Shown here in pieces: positions 24,473 through 35,193 of a stretch of 64,000 nt of DNA. The notes under the pieces are model-generated. The model ran no database searches, had not been told where the DNA came from, and saw only the letters and a program-made list of their open reading frames with translations. Source of the DNA: Bradyrhizobium sp. CB1650 (GTDB taxonomy: Bacteria; Pseudomonadota; Alphaproteobacteria; Rhizobiales; Xanthobacteraceae); the NCBI RefSeq assembly GCF_029761915.1, contig NZ_CP121695.1, positions 5,361,501-5,425,500 on the forward strand, given 5' to 3'. Each line of letters starts with the position of its first letter. Position 1 is the stretch's first letter. The position numbers and the translations under genes were made by a program.

Positions 24473-25495
24473 CTACCCCTTGTCGGGGCCAACCCGGACG
24501 AGCTGCTTGCCGAAATTGGCGCCCTTCAGGAGCCCCATGAACGCGCCGGGCGCGCTCTCCAGGCCGTCGGTGACGAACTCCTTGTACTTGACCTTGCCCT
24601 CGCGGACCCAGGCCGACATATCCCTCAGGAAGTCGCCATGGCGGGCCGCGAAATCGCTGACGATGAAGCCGCGGAAGGTCAGCCGCTTGGTCAGGATCGC
24701 GCGCATCATGCTGGCCGCCCATTTCGGCGGTTTCGCCTCGGTGTCGTTGTAGTGCGCGATCAGGCCGCAGACCGGCACGCGCGCGAACGGATTGAGAAGC
24801 GGGAAGACCGCCTCGAACACGGCGCCGCCGACATTCTCGAAATAGACGTCGATGCCCTTCGGGCAGGCGAACTTCAGCTTGGCTGCGAAATCGATTTCGC
24901 GATGATCGAGACACTCGTCGAAGCCGAGCTCCTTCACGACGTAGTTGCACTTGTCCTTGCCGCCGGCGATGCCGACCGCACGCGCGCCCTTGATCTTGGC
25001 GATCTGGCCCACGGCGGAGCCGACCGCACCGGAGGCGCCGGCGACCACCACGGTCTCGCCGGGTTGCGGTTTGCCGATGTCGAGCAGGCCCGTGTACGCG
25101 GTCATGCCGGGCATACCGAGGACGCCGATGGAGGTCGAGATCGGCGCGAGCTTCGGATCGACCTTGATCAGACCCTTGCCGTTCGAGATCGCGTGCGTCT
25201 GCCAGCCTGAACGGATGCGCACGATGTCGCCCTTGGCGAAGTCTGGATTGTTGGAAGCTGCGACCTCGCTGACCGCCTCGCCCTCCATCACGCCTCCGAG
25301 CGGCACCGGCGCAGCGTAGGACGGTCCCTCGCTCATGCGCCCGCGCATATAGGGATCAAGCGACAGCCATATCGTGCGCAGCAAGACTTCACCTGCCGCA
25401 GGCGTCGGGATCGCGAATTCCTCGATGCGGAAATCAGACGGCTTGGGCTCGCCGACGGGACGCGCGGCGAGAACTATGCGTTTGCCTTGGGGCAT
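24473..25495 (-). CDS. NADP-dependent medium-chain oxidoreductase (CurA/leukotriene-B4-reductase-like)
   Basis: 340-residue cytosolic zinc-independent MDR enzyme. The N-terminal catalytic region begins VLAARPVGEPKPSDF and has WLSLDPYMRGRMSEGPSY. The cofactor loop is VVAGASGAVGSAVGQIAKIKGARAVGIAGG, and IDVYFENVGGAVFEAVF and PVCGLIAHYND follow. The family reduces alpha,beta-unsaturated ketones and aldehydes with NADPH. A GC-rich hairpin between 24426 and 24462 lies at its 3' side. It is a single-gene unit. Confidence 0.9.
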   Translation of the reverse strand: MPQGKRIVLAARPVGEPKPSDFRIEEFAIPTPAAGEVLLRTIWLSLDPYMRGRMSEGPSYAAPVPLGGVMEGEAVSEVAASNNPDFAKGDIVRIRSGWQTHAISNGKGLIKVDPKLAPISTSIGVLGMPGMTAYTGLLDIGKPQPGETVVVAGASGAVGSAVGQIAKIKGARAVGIAGGKDKCNYVVKELGFDECLDHREIDFAAKLKFACPKGIDVYFENVGGAVFEAVFPLLNPFARVPVCGLIAHYNDTEAKPPKWAASMMRAILTKRLTFRGFIVSDFAARHGDFLRDMSAWVREGKVKYKEFVTDGLESAPGAFMGLLKGANFGKQLVRVGPDKG

Positions 25496-25632
25496 GGTGG
25501 CTTCCTCCGAATTGCCTTTCGCGGACGGAAGCGGAGGGAGCGAGGCGCGTCAATACAAAAGGATTGGAGTGGTTGGCCGCGCCTGTTTGTCGTGCCGACG
25601 AGTTTGAGAAAGCTGGCGCCTCATTCTCCGTC

Positions 25633-25709
25633 GTCATGCCCGGGCTTGACCGGGCATCCACGATGCCCCGACGCAAGACGTGGATGGCCGGGTCAAGCCC
25701 GGCCATGAC
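25633..25709. repeat. GTCATGCCCGGGCTTGACC...ATGAC palindromic repeat
   Basis: Inverted-repeat element whose arms are GTCATGCCCGGGCTTG and CAAGCCCGGCCATGAC, with an inner ATCCACG/CGTGGAT pair. Same family as 33688, 41648 and 60979. Lies between the MDR gene and guaB. Confidence 0.85.
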
Positions 25710-25741
25710 GAACGCGAGAGCGGAGCGACTGATAACGGGGA

Positions 25742-27421
<1,680 letters not shown>

Positions 27422-27458
27422 TCAAATCAGCGAGGATAGCCCGGCGGCAGGCCCCACC

Positions 27459-27564
27459 GTCATTCCGGGGCCCGACGAAGTCGCGAGCCCGGAATCCATC
27501 CGGCAGCGGTTTCTGGGGCCTAATGGATTCCGGGCTCGCGCCAAGAGGCGCGCCCCGGAATGAC
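27459..27564. repeat. GTCATTCCGGGG...ATGAC palindromic repeat
   Basis: A 106-bp element closely matching 21097-21197: outer arms GTCATTCCGGGGC / GCCCCGGAATGAC, inner GCCCGGAATCCAT / ATGGATTCCGGGC. It sits in the 489 bp gap 27239-27727 between divergent genes guaB and the DHA2 exporter; the rest of that gap shows no gene and must hold both promoters. Confidence 0.85.
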
Positions 27565-27727
27565 AAGTGAGCGCGAGGTCCCCAGCGCCCGCGGAAACCC
27601 TCAACAAGGTCACACCGTTGTTACGCAGGATTTAGGTGCCATGCGTGGTTCCGCAATGGTCTCGGCACTGCGGCGGTGATAAGCCGCAAGTCCCACCTTT
27701 CCCTCTGATTTCCATTGCCAATCTGTC

Positions 27728-29221
27728 ATGTCGGTCGACAAGCAACGCGTCATTCCGCTGATCGTGGCCACCGCCCTGTTCATGGAGAACATGGACTCGA
27801 CGGTCATCGCCACCTCGCTGCCGGCGATCGCCGCCGACATCGGCACCAGCCCCCTGACGCTGAAGCTCGCGATCACCTCGTATCTGCTGTCGCTCGCGGT
27901 GTTCATCCCCGCGAGCGGCTGGACCGCGGACCGGTTCGGCGCGCGGCTGGTGTTCGCGATCGCCGTCGGAGTGTTCATGGTGGGCTCGATCGGCTGTGCG
28001 TTATCGACCTCGGTGACCAATTTCGTGTTCGCGCGCATCCTTCAGGGCATGGGCGGGGCCATGATGACCCCGGTCGGACGACTGGTGCTGCTGCGCTCGG
28101 TCGACAAGAGCGCGCTGGTCAACGCCATGGCCTGGGTCACGGTCCCCGCGCTGATCGGTCCCGTGATCGGCCCGCCGCTGGGCGGCTTCATCACGACCTA
28201 TGCGTCCTGGCACTGGATCTTCCTGATCAACATCCCGATCGGGCTGCTCGGCATCTTCATGGCCTTGCGCTTCATCGATCCCATCAAGAGCGAGACTCAG
28301 GAGAAATTCGATCTCTACGGCATGGTGCTCGCAGGGCTGGGGCTCGCCGGCATCGCGTTCGGGCTGTCGGTCGCCGGCCTCAATCTGTTGCCTTGGAGCA
28401 CGATCGCCGCGCTGGTCGTGGGCGGATCGATCTCGATGACGCTCTACGTGCTTCACGCCCGGCGGACGGGATCGCCGGTGCTCGACTTCTCGCTGCTGAA
28501 GCTGCCGACCTTACGTGCCGCCGTCGTCGGCGGCTTCATGTTCCGGCTCGGGATCGGCGCGCTGCCGTTCCTGCTGCCGCTCCTGATGCAGATCGGGTTC
28601 GGGCTGACGCCGTTCCATTCGGGCCTCGTCACCTTCGCCTCCTCGCTCGGCGCCATGGGCATGAAGACGCTGGCGGCGCGCATCATCCGCACCTTCGGCT
28701 TCCGCAACCTGATGACGGTGAATGCGATCGTCAGCGCGTTCTTCCTCGGCGTGTGCGCGCTGTTCACGGTGACGACCCCGCTATTGATCATCATGGTCAT
28801 CCTGGTGGTCGGCGGCTTCTTCCGCTCGCTGGAGTTCACCGCGATCAACACGGTCGCCTATGCCGAGGTCGAGACCGCGCAGATGAGCCGCGCCACCACG
28901 CTCGTCAGCGTCAACCAGCAGCTCGCGGTCTCCGCCGGCGTTGCCGTCGGCGCCGCCTCGGTGGAGACGACGATGTGGCTGCGTCATGTCAGCGAGCTCG
29001 ATGCGACCGTGTTCGCACCGGCCTTCGTCGTCGTCGCCCTGACATCGGCGGCATCGAGCTGGTTCTTCTGGCAGATGCCTCACGATGCCGGCCACGAAAT
29101 CTCCGGCCGCAAGGCGGTCGAGATTTCCAGCCGCAAGGGCGCCGCAAAGAGCGCGGCGAGCGCCGCCGTCAAGGTGGCGACGGAAGATACGCAGGACATG
29201 CGGGATCAGCGGCTGGGGTAG
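27728..29221 (+). CDS. DHA2-family MFS drug exporter (EmrB/QacA type)
   Basis: 497-residue inner-membrane exporter with about fourteen helices. Family motifs: NMDSTVIATSLPAIAADI in helix 1, SGWTADRFGARLVF in the 2-3 loop, and GPVIGPPLGGFITTYASWHW (motif C) in helix 5. It probably extrudes hydrophobic toxic compounds using the proton gradient. No membrane-fusion partner (EmrA) is adjacent, so it may work alone. The C-terminal tail (about residues 455-497) is long, charged and low-complexity (SGRKAVEISSRKGAAKSAAS). Confidence 0.9.
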   Translation: MSVDKQRVIPLIVATALFMENMDSTVIATSLPAIAADIGTSPLTLKLAITSYLLSLAVFIPASGWTADRFGARLVFAIAVGVFMVGSIGCALSTSVTNFVFARILQGMGGAMMTPVGRLVLLRSVDKSALVNAMAWVTVPALIGPVIGPPLGGFITTYASWHWIFLINIPIGLLGIFMALRFIDPIKSETQEKFDLYGMVLAGLGLAGIAFGLSVAGLNLLPWSTIAALVVGGSISMTLYVLHARRTGSPVLDFSLLKLPTLRAAVVGGFMFRLGIGALPFLLPLLMQIGFGLTPFHSGLVTFASSLGAMGMKTLAARIIRTFGFRNLMTVNAIVSAFFLGVCALFTVTTPLLIIMVILVVGGFFRSLEFTAINTVAYAEVETAQMSRATTLVSVNQQLAVSAGVAVGAASVETTMWLRHVSELDATVFAPAFVVVALTSAASSWFFWQMPHDAGHEISGRKAVEISSRKGAAKSAASAAVKVATEDTQDMRDQRLG

Positions 29222-29232
29222 TGCTTCGCCTC

Positions 29233-29316
29233 GTCATTGCGAGCGAAGCGAAGCAATCCAGAGTCTTTCCGTGGAGACACTCGGGATTGCTTCGTCGCTT
29301 CGCTCCTCGCAATGAC
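29233..29316. repeat. GTCATTGCGAGCGAAGC...ATGAC palindromic repeat
   Basis: Arms GTCATTGCGAGCGAAGCGAA / CGAAGCGAAGCAATCC-type inverted blocks ending CTCGCAATGAC. It is a near-copy of 48285-48366. It lies between the convergent DHA2 exporter and rlmE, where it could serve as a terminator for both. Confidence 0.85.
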
Positions 29317-29327
29317 GGAGTTCGTGG

Positions 29328-30014
29328 CTACGACACCGCACCACCCCGAAATCCCGTCGCCAGCACGTAGCGTTCCGACGAGTCCTGCCGGCTTGCGGCC
29401 GGCTTGACGTGACGTACCGTGGCGAAGTCGCGCTTGAGCTGGGCGAGCAGCCCGGCGTCGGCCCCGCTCTGGAACGTCTTCGCCAGGAACGTGCCGCCGG
29501 GCTTGAGCACATCGCAAGCAAACGCCGCGGCGGTCTCGACCAGGCCGACGATGCGGAGCTGGTCGGTCTTGCGATGGCCGGTGGTGTTGGCAGCCATGTC
29601 CGACATCACGACGTCGGCGCCGCCTCCCAGCATCGCGGTGAGCTTGTCCGGTGCGTCATTGTCCATGAAGTCGAGCTGCGCGAAATCGACGCCGGCAATC
29701 TCCGGCATCTCCAACAGATCGATGGCAACGACCTTGCCCTTGCCATCGACGGAGCCGACGCGCTTGGCGGCGATCTGGCTCCAGCCGCCGGGTGCAGCGC
29801 CAAGATCGACCACCGCCATGCCGGGCTTCAGCAGACGAAATTTGTCGTCGATCTCGAGCAACTTGAACGCCGCACGCGAACGATAGCCCTGTGCTTTGGC
29901 CTTGGCGACATAGGGATCGTTGAGCTGCCGCTCCAGCCAGAGCTTTGACGAGAGTTTTCGCTTGCCGCCGGTCTTGACCTGAACGTGCAAGCGGCCGGTG
30001 GTGTCCTTGGCCAT
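29328..30014 (-). CDS. rlmE: 23S rRNA 2'-O-ribose methyltransferase
   Basis: 228-residue FtsJ/RrmJ-type enzyme that methylates the 2'-O of U2552 in 23S rRNA. SRAAFKLLEIDDKF holds the first catalytic Lys, motif I is VVDLGAAPGGWSQIAA, VVMSDMAANTTGHRKTD holds the catalytic Asp, and LKPGGTFLAKTFQ the second Lys. The N-terminal ~40 basic residues (VKTGGKRKLSSKLWLERQLND) are usual for alphaproteobacterial members. It lies one base downstream of the ppx/gppA gene on the same strand. Confidence 0.95.
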   Translation of the reverse strand: MAKDTTGRLHVQVKTGGKRKLSSKLWLERQLNDPYVAKAKAQGYRSRAAFKLLEIDDKFRLLKPGMAVVDLGAAPGGWSQIAAKRVGSVDGKGKVVAIDLLEMPEIAGVDFAQLDFMDNDAPDKLTAMLGGGADVVMSDMAANTTGHRKTDQLRIVGLVETAAAFACDVLKPGGTFLAKTFQSGADAGLLAQLKRDFATVRHVKPAASRQDSSERYVLATGFRGGAVS

Positions 30015-30015
30015 C

Positions 30016-31089
30016 TCACCAGCTCCTGAGCGCGCCGTCCTCGCGCATCATCTCGACCAGCATGCCCTCGCGCAAGCCGCGGTCGGCCACGCGCAGGCGC
30101 GGCAGCGGAAAGGCACGGCGGATGGCGTCGAGGATGGCGCAGCCGGCGAGCACGAGATCGGCGCGCTCGACGCTGATGCAATTATTGCCGGCGCGCTCCT
30201 CGTAGCTCATGCCGAGCAGCTTGCTGATGGTCGCGGTGATGTCCGCATCGTTCATCCAGATGCTGTCGATGCGGCGGCGATCGTAGCGCGGCAGATTGAG
30301 ATGGACGCCCGCCAGCGTCGTCACGGTGCCGGAGGTTCCAAGCAAATGCATATCGGCGAGATCGCGGCCGTGCGCTTCCGCGAACGGCGCGACATGATTC
30401 TCGACCTCCTGCTCCATCGCGGCATAGATCTCCGGCGTCACGTCGCGGCCGCCGAACTGCTCGGCCAGCGTCACCACGCCGAGAGGGATCGACATCCAGG
30501 CTTTGATCCGCGGCTGGGGATCGTCCTCGGCCGGATCGCGCTCGATCCGCACCAACTCGGTCGAGCCGCCGCCGATGTCGAATAGGATCGCGCCGCGCCC
30601 CCTGGGGTCGACCAGCGGCGAGCAGCCGAGCACGGCCAGCGCCGCCTCGGTCTCGCGATCGATCACCTCGAGCTCGATGCCGGTTTCGGCCGCGACGCGG
30701 CTGCGAAAGCCTTCCGCGTTCGAGGCCGCACGGCAGGCTTCGGTGGCGATCAGCCGCAGCCGTCTTGCCTTGCGCAGGTTGATCTTGTCGCGGCAGATGC
30801 TGAGCGCCGCGATCGCGCGCTCGATCGCCGCCTCGCTGATGCAGCCGGTTGCCGAGACGCCCTCGCCGAGCCGGATGATGCGCGAGAAGGAATCGACCAC
30901 GCGAAAACCGTCGCTGGTCGGACAGGCGATCAGGAGCCTGCAATTGTTGGTGCCGAGGTCGAGCGCCGCGTAGACGCCGGTTCCCGGCGCTTGCGCGGGG
31001 ACGGCCGGTCCGGCGGCCAACGCCATCGTCGCCATCGCCAGGCCCTCGACCGGCGCATGGCGGTCGCGGAGCCGCGTGTGGTCATTCAT
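30016..31089 (-). CDS. Ppx/GppA-family exopolyphosphatase / pppGpp phosphatase
   Basis: 357-residue ASKHA-fold phosphatase. The phosphate-1 motif is YAALDLGTNNCRLLIA (about 40-55), phosphate-2 is ILFDIGGGSTELVRIE, and LGTSGTVTTLAGV follows. It hydrolyses polyphosphate or the 5' phosphate of pppGpp; which one cannot be told from sequence. It is coupled to rlmE downstream (1 bp gap), an arrangement familiar in rhizobia. The first ~35 residues are poorly conserved, so a downstream start is possible. Confidence 0.9.
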   Translation of the reverse strand: MNDHTRLRDRHAPVEGLAMATMALAAGPAVPAQAPGTGVYAALDLGTNNCRLLIACPTSDGFRVVDSFSRIIRLGEGVSATGCISEAAIERAIAALSICRDKINLRKARRLRLIATEACRAASNAEGFRSRVAAETGIELEVIDRETEAALAVLGCSPLVDPRGRGAILFDIGGGSTELVRIERDPAEDDPQPRIKAWMSIPLGVVTLAEQFGGRDVTPEIYAAMEQEVENHVAPFAEAHGRDLADMHLLGTSGTVTTLAGVHLNLPRYDRRRIDSIWMNDADITATISKLLGMSYEERAGNNCISVERADLVLAGCAILDAIRRAFPLPRLRVADRGLREGMLVEMMREDGALRSW

Positions 31090-31299
31090 ACAAACGTCTT
31101 TCCGCGGCTCATTGGGCCGATCTGGAATTGCTTTTTCGCCTGAAACTTTAGCAGCGCGTGAGGCCTGCGCAACAACGCATCACATAGGACCATGCCTATT
31201 CGTGCGTTGTCGTGAACGAGGCCGTGGGTTATCTGAGCGGGGTCGGTCCTTCAGGCGCCCGCGAAACCCGCGCAAATGCCGGCTTTTCAGGACATTTCC

Positions 31300-33669
31300 A
31301 TGCAAGAACACACCAAATCGTCCACGCTCGAAAACGCTATTGCACTGCAAAAATACGGCGTCGGGCAGCCGGTCCGCCGCAAGGAGGACGACACGCTGGT
31401 GCGCGGCAAGGGCCGCTATACTGACGATTTCAACCTGCCCGGCCAGGCCTACGCCGTGATCGTCCGCTCGACCCATGCCCATGGCGTGATCCGCGGCATC
31501 GGCACCGAGGCGGCCAAGGCGATGCCGGGCGTGCTTGGGGTGTGGACCGGCACGGACATCGACGCCGCCGGCTACGGCCCCTTCACCTGCGGCCTGCCGC
31601 TGAAGAGCCGTGACGGCTCGCCCCTGCTCCAGACCAACCGCCAGCCGCTAGCTACCGACAAGGTCCGCTTCGTCGGCGATCCCGTCGCTTTCGTCGTGGC
31701 GGAGACGCTGGCGCAGGCGCGCGACGCCGCCGAGGCCGTTGAGGTGGATGTCGACCCCCTGCCGGCAGTGACCGATCCCGAGGAGGCCGCGAAGTCCGGC
31801 GCGCCGCAACTCTACGACCACATTCCGAACAACGTCGCGCTCGACTATCACTATGGCGACATGGAGAAGGTGAACGCGGCCTTCGCCAGCGCCGCTCATG
31901 TGACGAAGCTCGACATCGAGAACACCCGTGTCGCCGTGGTCTCGATGGAGCCGCGCGTGGGGCTCGCCTCCTACGACAAGAAGACCGAGCGCTACACGAT
32001 CCAGGTGCCGACGCAGGGCGTCGCGGGCAACCGCGCCAATCTCGCCAAGAACCTGAAAGTGCCGAATGAGAAGGTTCGCATTCTCACCGCCAATGTCGGC
32101 GGCTCCTTCGGCATGAAGAACGTCAACTACCCCGAATACATGTGCATCCTCTACGCGGCCAAGGCGCTGGGACGCCCGGTGAAATGGCTCGACGAGCGCT
32201 CGACCAGCTTCCTCTCCGACAGCCATGGCCGCGCGCAAAAGATCCATGCCGAGCTCGCGCTGGATGCCGAGGGGCATTTCCTCGCGGCCAAGCTCGAAGG
32301 CTATGGTAATCTCGGCGCCTACATCACCGGCGTCGCGCCTGGCCCCCTCTCGCTCAACACCGGCAAGAATTTCTCCAGCGTCTATCGCACGCCGCTGATG
32401 GCGGTCGACATCAAGACGGTGCTCACCAACACCACGCTGATGGGCGCCTATCGCGGCGCGGGCCGGCCCGAGGCGAACTACTACATGGAGCGGCTGATCG
32501 ACCGCGCCGCCGACGAGATGGGCATCAACCGGCTGACGCTGCGCAAGCGCAACTTCATCAAGCCGAACCAGATGCCGTTTCCGGCCTCCTCCGGCGTCAC
32601 CTATGACAGCGGCGACTTCCAGTCGGTGTTCAACAAGGCGCTCGAAATCTCCGACCACGAGAACTTCGCCAAGCGCAAGAAGGAGAGCAAGAAGGCCGGC
32701 AAGCTGCGCGGCATCGCGGTCGGCTCCTATCTCGAAGTCACCGCGCCGCCGAGCGTCGAGCTCGGCAAGATCGTGTTCGATCCTGATGGCACCGTCCAGC
32801 TCATCACCGGCACGCTCGACTACGGCCAGGGGCACGCGACGCCGTTCGCGCAGGTGCTGTGCGCGCAGCTCGGCATCCCCTTCGAGAGCGTCAAGCTGGT
32901 GCAGGGCGACAGCGACATCGTTCACACCGGCAGCGGCACCGGCGGCTCGCGCTCGATCACGGCAAGCGGCATGGCGATCGTGCAAGCCTCCAAGCTCGTG
33001 ATCGAGAAGGGCAAGCGCGCCGCAGCGCACATGCTGGAAGCCTCCGAGGCCGATATCGAGTTCGCCGATGGCAGCTTCACCATCGCCGGCACCGATCGCA
33101 GCATCGACATCATGGAGCTGGCCAGGCGCCTGCATGACGGCAAGGTGCCGGAGGGCGTGCCCGATACGCTCGACGTCGACCACACCAGCGAGGCTGTGCC
33201 GTCCGCCTTTCCGAACGGCTGCCACGTCGCCGAGGTCGAGATCGACCCGGACACCGGCGTGGTGCAGATCGTGCGCTACAGCGCCGTGAACGATTTCGGC
33301 ACGGTGATCAACCCGATGCTGGTCGCGGGCCAACTCCATGGCGGTGTCGTGCAGGGCATCGGCCAGGCGCTGATGGAGCAGATCCGCTACGACGAGAGCG
33401 GCCAGCCGATCACGGGGTCGCTGATGGACTACGCGCTGCCGCGCGCCGAGGACGCTCCGTTCATGACGGTCGGCGATCACCCGGTGCCGGCCACCAGCAA
33501 TCCGCTCGGCACCAAGGGCTGCGGCGAAGCCGGCTGCGCCGGCAGCCTGTCGACGGTGGTGAACGCCGTGCTCGATGCGCTCTCTGACTACGGCATCAAG
33601 CACATCGACATGCCGCTGACGCCGGAGCGCGTCTGGCGCGCGATCCAGGAGGCGAAGGGCGCGGCATAA
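31300..33669 (+). CDS. CoxL-like molybdopterin-binding subunit (xanthine dehydrogenase family)
   Basis: 789-residue large subunit of a molybdenum hydroxylase. The N-terminal part begins GVGQPVRRKEDDTLVRGKGRYTDD. The active-site loop AYRGAGR (about 382-388) is the form II CoxL signature, not the AYxCSFR of true CO dehydrogenase; further pterin contacts lie in TGSGTGGSRSITASG and TKGCGEAGCAGSL. The ATG at 31300 has AGGA upstream; an in-frame ATG at 31276 lacks a good site. No FAD (CoxM) or iron-sulfur (CoxS) subunit gene is adjacent, so partners must be encoded elsewhere. Confidence 0.92.
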   Translation: MQEHTKSSTLENAIALQKYGVGQPVRRKEDDTLVRGKGRYTDDFNLPGQAYAVIVRSTHAHGVIRGIGTEAAKAMPGVLGVWTGTDIDAAGYGPFTCGLPLKSRDGSPLLQTNRQPLATDKVRFVGDPVAFVVAETLAQARDAAEAVEVDVDPLPAVTDPEEAAKSGAPQLYDHIPNNVALDYHYGDMEKVNAAFASAAHVTKLDIENTRVAVVSMEPRVGLASYDKKTERYTIQVPTQGVAGNRANLAKNLKVPNEKVRILTANVGGSFGMKNVNYPEYMCILYAAKALGRPVKWLDERSTSFLSDSHGRAQKIHAELALDAEGHFLAAKLEGYGNLGAYITGVAPGPLSLNTGKNFSSVYRTPLMAVDIKTVLTNTTLMGAYRGAGRPEANYYMERLIDRAADEMGINRLTLRKRNFIKPNQMPFPASSGVTYDSGDFQSVFNKALEISDHENFAKRKKESKKAGKLRGIAVGSYLEVTAPPSVELGKIVFDPDGTVQLITGTLDYGQGHATPFAQVLCAQLGIPFESVKLVQGDSDIVHTGSGTGGSRSITASGMAIVQASKLVIEKGKRAAAHMLEASEADIEFADGSFTIAGTDRSIDIMELARRLHDGKVPEGVPDTLDVDHTSEAVPSAFPNGCHVAEVEIDPDTGVVQIVRYSAVNDFGTVINPMLVAGQLHGGVVQGIGQALMEQIRYDESGQPITGSLMDYALPRAEDAPFMTVGDHPVPATSNPLGTKGCGEAGCAGSLSTVVNAVLDALSDYGIKHIDMPLTPERVWRAIQEAKGAA

Positions 33670-33687
33670 GGCCTAGCTCTCTCCGTC

Positions 33688-33766
33688 GTCATGGCCGGGC
33701 TTGACCCGGCCATCCACGCCTTAACGCACCAAGAACGTGGATGCCCGGGACAAGCCCGGGCATGAC
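33688..33766. repeat. GTCATGGCCGGGCTTGACC...ATGAC palindromic repeat
   Basis: Outer arms GTCATGGCCGGGCTTG / CAAGCCCGGGCATGAC, inner GGCCATCCACG / CGTGGATGCCC. Same family as 25633 and 41648. It separates two convergent genes. Confidence 0.85.
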
Positions 33767-33784
33767 GATGTGCCCCTTTCCGCC

Positions 33785-34585
33785 TTACGCCGCGGCCTGC
33801 TCGCGCGGCTGGTAGATGGCGGTGTGCTGGCAGTGCGCCAGCGGCGTCGTGCCGTTGGCGACGACCAGCGCGTCGAGCTCGACGAAGCGGTGGCCCTTCT
33901 TCTCGTAGTTGGCGGTGACCTTGGCCCGCGCGACGATCTCGTCACCGGCGCGCGCTGCCGACAGGAGCTGCATGCGGCTGCCGACATGAATCCACGGGCC
34001 CAAAATCGTGTTGTCGACCAGCACGCGGTTCATGACCCGCTGGATCAGGCCGGGATGGCCGAGCCTCTCGCGCGCGAAGATCGGATCGGCCTCGCGGATA
34101 TCGGCGAGATAGTCGGTGGCGTCCTGCCCGCCCCAGCAGCGCGGCACTGTCCCGAGCCATTTGCCGGTTTCGAAAGTCGCAGGGCTGACCGGCTTGCGCT
34201 CGGCCACGGCCGGGACCGCAACATAGTCGTTCAAGGCCACCGTGGGCGCGGCCGCGGGCAGTGAGGCCGTGCCGGTCGCGCAGAGCTCGCTGCGGCTGAA
34301 CACCTCGATCGTGAGCAGCTCGTTATGCTCGGTGGCATCAACGTCGGCGGCCTCGCCGTCATAGACCGGCTTGATGAAACGCGCCTCGATCAGCCCGCGC
34401 GACAGGAATTCGCGGCCCCAGCGTGCGACCGGCACGTGCATCATGTAGGCGAAGACGTCGACGCCCGGCACCAGTCCGCCTTCGAAGCCGAAGCGGCGCG
34501 CCACCGTATCGTCGTGCATCTTGTTTTCGGATTGCTTGGCCGTGTTGTAGGCCTGCACGCGGTAGGTTTCGAGCCGGTTCGGCAT
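33785..34585 (-). CDS. MaoC-like double hot-dog protein (putative dehydratase/thioesterase)
   Basis: 266-residue protein with two hot-dog-like halves. The N-terminal half has HDDTVARRFGFEGGLVPGVDVFAYMM, a MaoC-type entry with a conserved Asp and a GLVPG turn. The C-terminal half has HVGSRMQLLSAARAGDEIVARAKVTANYEKKGHRFVEL, typical of acyl-CoA-binding hot-dog folds. The catalytic Asp/His pair is only partly evident, so enoyl-CoA hydratase and thioesterase activities both remain possible. It is a single-gene unit. Confidence 0.65.
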   Translation of the reverse strand: MPNRLETYRVQAYNTAKQSENKMHDDTVARRFGFEGGLVPGVDVFAYMMHVPVARWGREFLSRGLIEARFIKPVYDGEAADVDATEHNELLTIEVFSRSELCATGTASLPAAAPTVALNDYVAVPAVAERKPVSPATFETGKWLGTVPRCWGGQDATDYLADIREADPIFARERLGHPGLIQRVMNRVLVDNTILGPWIHVGSRMQLLSAARAGDEIVARAKVTANYEKKGHRFVELDALVVANGTTPLAHCQHTAIYQPREQAAA

Positions 34586-34693
34586 GGACTGCGCCTTCCC
34601 TGAATTCTTGTTGTTTCGAAGCAGATGGTAGGGCCTGAGGAACCGGGGTCAATCCCCTCGCCTTTGCCGCCCGAATGAGGTACCACGCGGCCG

Positions 34694-35191
34694 ATGACGA
34701 ACCCTCCCCGTACCCCCCGCATCTATGTCGACGCCGACGCCTGTCCAGTAAAGGACGAGATCTATCGCGTCGCGATCCGGCACGGCGTGCCGGTGAGCGT
34801 GGTCGCCGGCAATTTCATCCGCGTGCCGCAGGATCCGCTGATCGAGCGCGTCGCGGCGGGTGCCGGTATGGATGCGGCCGACGACTGGATCGCCGAACGC
34901 GCCGGCCCCGGCGATGTCGTCGTGACCTCCGACATTCCTCTCGCCAGCCGCTGCGTGAAGGCAGGCGCAGACGTGATCGCGCCGAACGGCAAGCCGTTCA
35001 CGGACGAGTCGATCGGCATGACGCTCGCGGTGCGCAACCTGATGACGGACCTGCGCTCGGCGGGCGAAGTGACCGGCAGCCCCAGATCCTTCGCGGCGCG
35101 CGACCGCTCCACGTTTCTCTCGGCGCTCGACCAGACACTGCGCCGGATCCGGCGCCGCCGCACCGATCTGGCCGCAACGAGCGAGGGCTGA
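34694..35191 (+). CDS. YaiI/YqxD family protein (DUF188)
   Basis: 165-residue protein of the DUF188 family: [19 protein letters not shown] at 9-27 is the near-invariant start, followed by [22 protein letters not shown] with the conserved Asp-Ile-Pro, and ending in a basic tail. It has a PIN-like nuclease fold with probable metal-binding acidic residues; the function is unproven. It lies two bases upstream of the uup gene, so the two are translationally linked. Confidence 0.9.
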   Translation: MTNPPRTPRIYVDADACPVKDEIYRVAIRHGVPVSVVAGNFIRVPQDPLIERVAAGAGMDAADDWIAERAGPGDVVVTSDIPLASRCVKAGADVIAPNGKPFTDESIGMTLAVRNLMTDLRSAGEVTGSPRSFAARDRSTFLSALDQTLRRIRRRRTDLAATSEG

Positions 35192-35193
35192 TC

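Noticed and set aside
31648..33603. A 651-codon minus-strand frame opposite the CoxL-like gene
   Set aside because: Same shadow effect; the plus-strand protein has clear molybdoenzyme motifs through the whole region.
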